A stretch of DNA of 37,627 bases from Helochares maculicollis (lineage: Eukaryota > Arthropoda > Insecta > Coleoptera > Hydrophilidae). The translations under genes and the position numbers were made by a program. Under the pieces are notes generated by a model. It had not been told where the DNA came from, did no database searches, and saw only the letters and a list, made by a program, of their open reading frames with translations. Location: the NCBI GenBank assembly GCA_033557835.1, contig JAWQRO010000500.1:1-37627 (forward strand), read 5' to 3'. Positions 33,303 through 37,627 of this stretch are shown here, in pieces; within the stretch, counting starts at the first letter, position 1; every line of letters begins with the position of its first letter.

Positions 33303-35761
33303 TTATATTTTTGCTGTCCCACCATTGTTTAGTGTTTCCTTATTCAAGATGTGTTCTCCAACTGCATTTCTTAATTTGCTCAAGTGTGAGGCATCTAACG
33401 TTAATTCTTTGTCTAATTTTGCAGCTAATTCCCCAGCTTCTCCATAACCGCTATCGGAGCAATATTGGATGCATTTCTAAATAATATAATAAGAAATGAA
33501 ATATTTTTAAAAAAGGTAAAATGGCATTGATAAAGTTTATTAATTGAACTTACAATAGCTCTCGTAGGAAGTTTTTCCAAGATGCAGTGATCCACGTATA
33601 GTGAAAGAGCTTCAATTTTCGGTACCCCCACTATGACATTATGACCTTCATCAAGTTTTTCCATTATTTCTGTAGCTTTTTTGAAGTCATTGTTCCTCAG
33701 TACAACTGTCATAATATTTCCTAACATTTCACCTGTAAACCTATAATTTTTCCTTTAATCAAAATCAAACTCTTCAAAAATTGTAAAAATATCAATCAAT
33801 GTGAAATGTGGGACTTGAAACATTAATAGGAAAGTAAAACTACTATACCACAAAAAAATGGCGATGAGGAAAATTGAACGAAATAAAGTAATTCAGGTTT
33901 TGAAAAATGCAAATATTCGATGGCTTCTAAAGATGATTTCTAATGTTTGAAAATCTGTTGGGGCATTTGAGCAAAATTCTAACTTTGAAATTACTTACGT
34001 TAGGGTCTGTGTCCTATTTTCATTTTGGTTATTAATTTTTTCATAAATGTCCCAAGCAATCTTAGCAAATTTTTCTTTGAGGTCCGCATTGTTTGAAGCA
34101 TCATTATCAATCAAAATTTGTAGAACATGCTTCAGTAGTTTTTCTCTGCCAATGTGGTCAAAAACTATCATGTCTGACCATAGTTTAGGAAGATACTCAA
34201 TTGCAGAGTTGACTTCAACACATTTTAAAATATCATCCATTACACTGGGTTCTGGTACATAAATGTGAGGTACTAATTCATAATAGACATTTTCCATAAA
34301 TTCTTCTAAAGGCTCTGCAGAGCATAAAAGGCTCACATAGTGGCGGCTGAAAGCAAAAATGGCATTTGTGTTATGTAGTTTACTTTTCTTTCTACAGTCG
34401 AGACATCTACTGGACGATTACCATTTACAATAGAATTAGTTCTTATTTGTAACAGGATCCAAGCTCGTATTAAGGATTTTAAATGGTTTGCATTATTTCA
34501 TTTTTACAAAATGTAAACTTAACCACAAACTGTTGTTTTAATTTGGCGAGGTTTTTAAATTGACCAAAATATTCTTTGAATTTCTAATCACATTTTCAAA
34601 TTAAAATTTTTGTTATAGCTAGACTGTAATTTGATTACTATAATAAAATAAGAGCTGGTAATTTGTAATTGAGTTAGATCTATGAATATAAGATATTCTT
34701 TCTACTGGAATTCATAAAAAGGATATTTTTAGAAAATAAAGCTTGAACATATTAAACTGATTTTGTATAACTATGTTGTATTAGTAAACTTACTGACTAA
34801 AAATATTCATTAATCTAGAAATAATCTTTAAGAAATTAAATAAATTATATATAAATACACAACATAATGATATAATAGAAAATTATTATGGTTAGATGCT
34901 CTCTCTATTTTAACATGATATATTTATAAATCGTTTTACTGTTACGAAACATAAAATATGAAAGCGTAATGAATTAAAAAGCACTTACTAATAAATTGAT
35001 TCCTTATATGAATCTCCAATCAAGTTGTAATTGTTACCAAACAATAACAATTTATGCACCCTTTTAGCCAAATCTTTATCATACAAATGATTCCGGCATA
35101 TATCCATAGCAGTTACAAAGAAAAATGTGTCTTTAATATCGTGGATTGTATGTTCCTTCCCTTCAATTACAGCCATTATATCATGTAAAATTGTATTCAT
35201 CGGGCCCCCTAAAAGTTTTTCCATAAACATAATACATTTTTGTATAAATCTGATGATCAGATGATAACATTAAAATGATTTTGAACCAACAACATTTTTT
35301 CAACATTATTATAACAGTATTACTTACTTTCTTTGCAAAGTGTAATAAGTACATAATACCAAGATCCCAAACTAGGCTCAATTCCAACATTTTTAAACTC
35401 AGCAATAGTACTCAAAGCTTTATCTTTTGTAGCTTTGCTTAATCCCAAACCACTTAAAACTTCCAGGACAGCATTTAAAGTGCCGATGTTGGGTTTTATA
35501 TTAGCTTTTGCCATTAAAGTTAAGATGTTAAGCACAAAATTCCACCTCAATTCATATTCTTCTTTCAAAAAGTTGGATACTTTAATGATGTTGTTGTACG
35601 CTCCTACATTGAGAGTCATTTGCTTTTGTTGGGCTTCTTCAAATAATTGGTAAGCCCTTTCTACTTGGTAGTATTTGGCCATTCCTTGAATTAAAGCAGA
35701 GTATGCTTCTGGACCTGGATTTTTAATACTTATAAAAATTTCTTCAGCCAGACTTCCATCT
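33303..35761 (-). CDS. PTCD3: Pentatricopeptide repeat protein PTCD3 (mS39), partial, 5' end outside the window
   Basis: Five exons on the minus strand: 35328-35761, 34989-35208, 34000-34346 (ending at 33999), 33554-33740 and 33303-33476. All joints keep frame. PTCD3 is a mitochondrial RNA-binding protein and a component of the small ribosomal subunit (mS39), needed for mitochondrial translation. Visible conserved parts, N to C, are NPGPEAYSALIQGMAKY and AYQLFEEAQQ (PPR helices), KPNIGTLNAVLEVLSGLG, GIEPSLGSWYYVL, LHDIMAVIEGK, TAMDICRNHLYDKDLAKRVH, MVNVYYEL-like and VPEPSVMDDILKCVEV blocks, and a last exon QYCSDSGYGEAGELAAK ending 57 residues in. The join at 35328/35208 uses AAA|gtaagt with acceptor cttttag|GG. 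An upstream cag at 35250 would break the frame with the strong donor. N-terminal exons, including the mitochondrial targeting sequence, lie right of 37627 or were not found. Confidence 0.88.
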
Positions 35762-36339
35762 CTAGTAAACACAAAATAAAGGAAATGTATTGCTATATGT
35801 TCTATACATAAAAAAGTTAAACGTAATTTTCATTTAGATATAGTTAAAAAATGAATGTTCAATCTTTTTGTTTGCTTAAAAAAAATACATTTTAAAATGT
35901 TTCTTGAAAGAAATAATTCATGCAAAATAGTCTGCCCAAAACAAGGATTAAATCTTGAATTACGGTAGCATAATTTAATACATATGAATTTATAAATTTA
36001 CACACAGCAAAATAACAGTTGAATCAAGAATTCTACAATTGCATATTTAAAAATATTAAATTAGTTTTAGTACCATTTAGAGTTACATAAAAGTTAATGA
36101 TTGAACTTTTGTAAATTTAATAGAAATATTTTCAATCTTATGGAGTATTATAAGCATTTTTTTTGGAAAAGCATATAATAACATGTAAAAGGAATATTAC
36201 TAGAGACAGTCCATATTTTGATTGTAAAATTAATATCCTTGTGAATCAATTTCAATTGCAATGACAATCTTTCTTGATTAAGTGTAGAATTATTATTTTC
36301 ATTCGTTGCAGCAATTTGCTCAATATATGTATATATATA
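35762..36339. other. PTCD3 intron sequence, no contents recognised
   Basis: AT-rich DNA upstream of the first visible PTCD3 exon. No further PTCD3 exon could be found on the minus strand up to the window end, so it is most likely part of an intron longer than 1.8 kb. Confidence 0.5.
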
Positions 36340-37524
36340 TATATACTGAGTGTTCCAGAATTGATTTCCAGTATTTAAACTAGATTAGAACGGCAATGTA
36401 AACACGAGCTGGTATTATCTAAATATAGATAAAAATTTGGCTAATTTGAGACTCCTGGCATAATCAAAATAATGCCGATAGACCATGCTGGGTTAAAGAA
36501 CATTTTGCAGACACAACGGCACTTTTATCTTTATAAAAATATGGGCACCACAATCAAAACAAGTCATTGGTTCTGTCAAAATCAAGCAATAAAATTTTTT
36601 CATGAACACAAATCCTTCCTTATGAAATAGAAACAGAAAAAAGAACGTAAACAATCATTAAAGTCTAATTTTTTTTGAGGCGCGTTGCAGAAGACAGCAT
36701 GTTACCTTGCGAGGATTTCACTTTATGTTACTATCTTCCGCCGCAAGAAAGGTGATTATATTATGCATCGCAAATTAATTCATATTTGTAAAGTGAAAAT
36801 TAGTCAGTACAAAATTACAACAACATGTCTTTGTTAATAACAAATTGCATTTATTTTACCTTTGTAGTTTTAAATCTAAAGTAACTTAAATTCAACACAC
36901 AAGTGAAACTTCTCTTGCCTCTGTGGTTGTAATTTATTGCGGTGGATTTTTTGTAGGTTTTAGAGGTTAGTAATACGCTTTCATTTATATGATTTTAGCC
37001 ACTTTAAAAAGAATGTTTCTTTCTATTTCGTATTTAATAGGTTTGGGTGATTTACATGTTAACAAAAACTTCATTCTTTGAATAAAACTTATACCTTTTT
37101 AGTTTTGCGAACTTGCATAATCGTAAATAATGAATAAGATACATCAAAATGAAAATATTAGTTAAAAATTGACCACATATGTGCTCCTTGTCTTTCCTCT
37201 TCGGTTGAAATTTATTAGACTATTAGCTTTTTTTGCTTGTCTACATTCTTTTTCAACAAGGTTTTTTTATTACTATTTACTCTGTTCAAGTCCATCTGCA
37301 TTAAGTGTAGACAAGAAAGACATTCTTTGAAACAGCAATAAAATTAGTCTGTCTTCGACCAATGACATTGGGAATTCCGCCAGTGGCTCTTAACATGTAC
37401 ATGTAATTAATATCTCGGTTACTAATTATGCCCCAAAATGCAAACAAAAACCGATCACTTATTATTTCTTATATCTACCACCCCTTTAAGTTTTGTAACT
37501 AAATTCTGAAACAGGCTGTATATA
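36340..37524. mobile_element. Possible non-autonomous DNA transposon with imperfect inverted ends
   Basis: The left end TATATACTGAGTGTTCCAGA (from 36340) and the inverse of the right end, TATATACAGCCTGTTTCAGA (up to 37524), agree at about 17 of 21 positions. Leaving out the TATATA part, which could be simple repeat, about 11 of 15 still agree. The interior of about 1.1 kb has no coding potential. A more GC-rich patch is at about 36675-36760. The type GTGTT-C-CAGAA is a common transposon end in insects. Target site and superfamily are not clear. Confidence 0.4.
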
Positions 37525-37526
37525 TG

Positions 37527-37528
<2 letters not shown>

Positions 37529-37558
<30 letters not shown>

Positions 37559-37627
37559 TGTATGTATGTATGTATGTATGTATGTATGTATGTATGTATG
37601 TATGTATGTATGTATGTATGTATGTAT
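37529..37627. repeat. (TATG)n tetranucleotide microsatellite
   Basis: Nearly 25 perfect TATG units up to the last base of the window, so the true length is unknown. It directly abuts the right end of the possible transposon and lies in the presumed PTCD3 intron. Confidence 0.95.

Noticed and set aside
35181..35405. 74-codon minus-strand ORF at the PTCD3 splice region
   Set aside because: It reads through an intron in a frame different from the flanking PTCD3 exons.
37529..37627. CRISPR array or telomere-like repeat at the right end
   Set aside because: The unit is a plain TATG tetranucleotide without spacers, that is a microsatellite.

Overview
The window is AT-rich, intron-bearing DNA with short introns and GT-AG splice sites. 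It reads as nuclear DNA of an insect. The best evidence is an ionotropic receptor of the Ir93a type, an insect-type GNAT acetyltransferase and a mitochondrial-type leucine aminopeptidase resembling the sperm aminopeptidases of flies. A beetle is my guess from general style, not something the sequence proves. No bacterial operons, CRISPR arrays or rRNA/tRNA genes were recognised.

Layout from left to right. (1) 1-2300: AT-rich DNA with a TA microsatellite. (2) 2301-3069 (+): ERI2/Snipper-type DEDDh exonuclease, 5' end unresolved. (3) 3847-6664 (-): splicing factor SLU7 in three exons; its first intron carries a decayed mariner transposase. (4) 8055-9107 (+): GNAT acetyltransferase in four exons. 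(5) 9230-11790: weak decayed coding traces on the minus strand. (6) 12552-14442 (-): M17 aminopeptidase with two active-site residues replaced. (7) 16260-17360: broken non-LTR reverse transcriptase. (8) 18314-24602: a small local gene family (see below), with a Penelope-like GIY-YIG relic at 20040-20750 between its members. (9) 25925-33172 (+): Ir93a in six exons, with a dead retroelement RNase H in intron 2. (10) 33303-35761 and off the right edge (-): PTCD3/mS39, a pentatricopeptide protein of the mitochondrial ribosome. (11) 36340-37524: a possible DNA transposon with imperfect inverted ends, then a (TATG)n microsatellite to the window end.

The most unusual part is the gene family of region 8. 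Two copies (18.3-19.2 kb and 23.0-23.95 kb) share one architecture: a perfect TGACGTCA site about 20 bp before a TATA box; a three-codon upstream ORF whose stop overlaps the next start (CAATGA); a spliced 51-residue basic peptide (ORF1); and, 60-66 nt after its stop, a second ORF of 72-74 residues in strong start context (ORF2). The intron falls at the identical codon phase in both copies. Differences between the two ORF1 copies are mostly synonymous, so ORF1 is itself a conserved protein and not just a leader. A third, shorter copy at 24.4 kb keeps only the ORF2-like protein. I could not assign either protein to a family I know. The layout suggests a stress- or cAMP-responsive transcript that makes two small proteins under translational control.

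The other genes are mostly housekeeping (RNA decay, splicing, mitochondrial translation) or sensory (Ir93a, a co-receptor for humidity and temperature sensing). They do not form a functional cluster. Ir93a and PTCD3 converge with 130 bp between their stop codons and appear to share one two-way polyadenylation motif.
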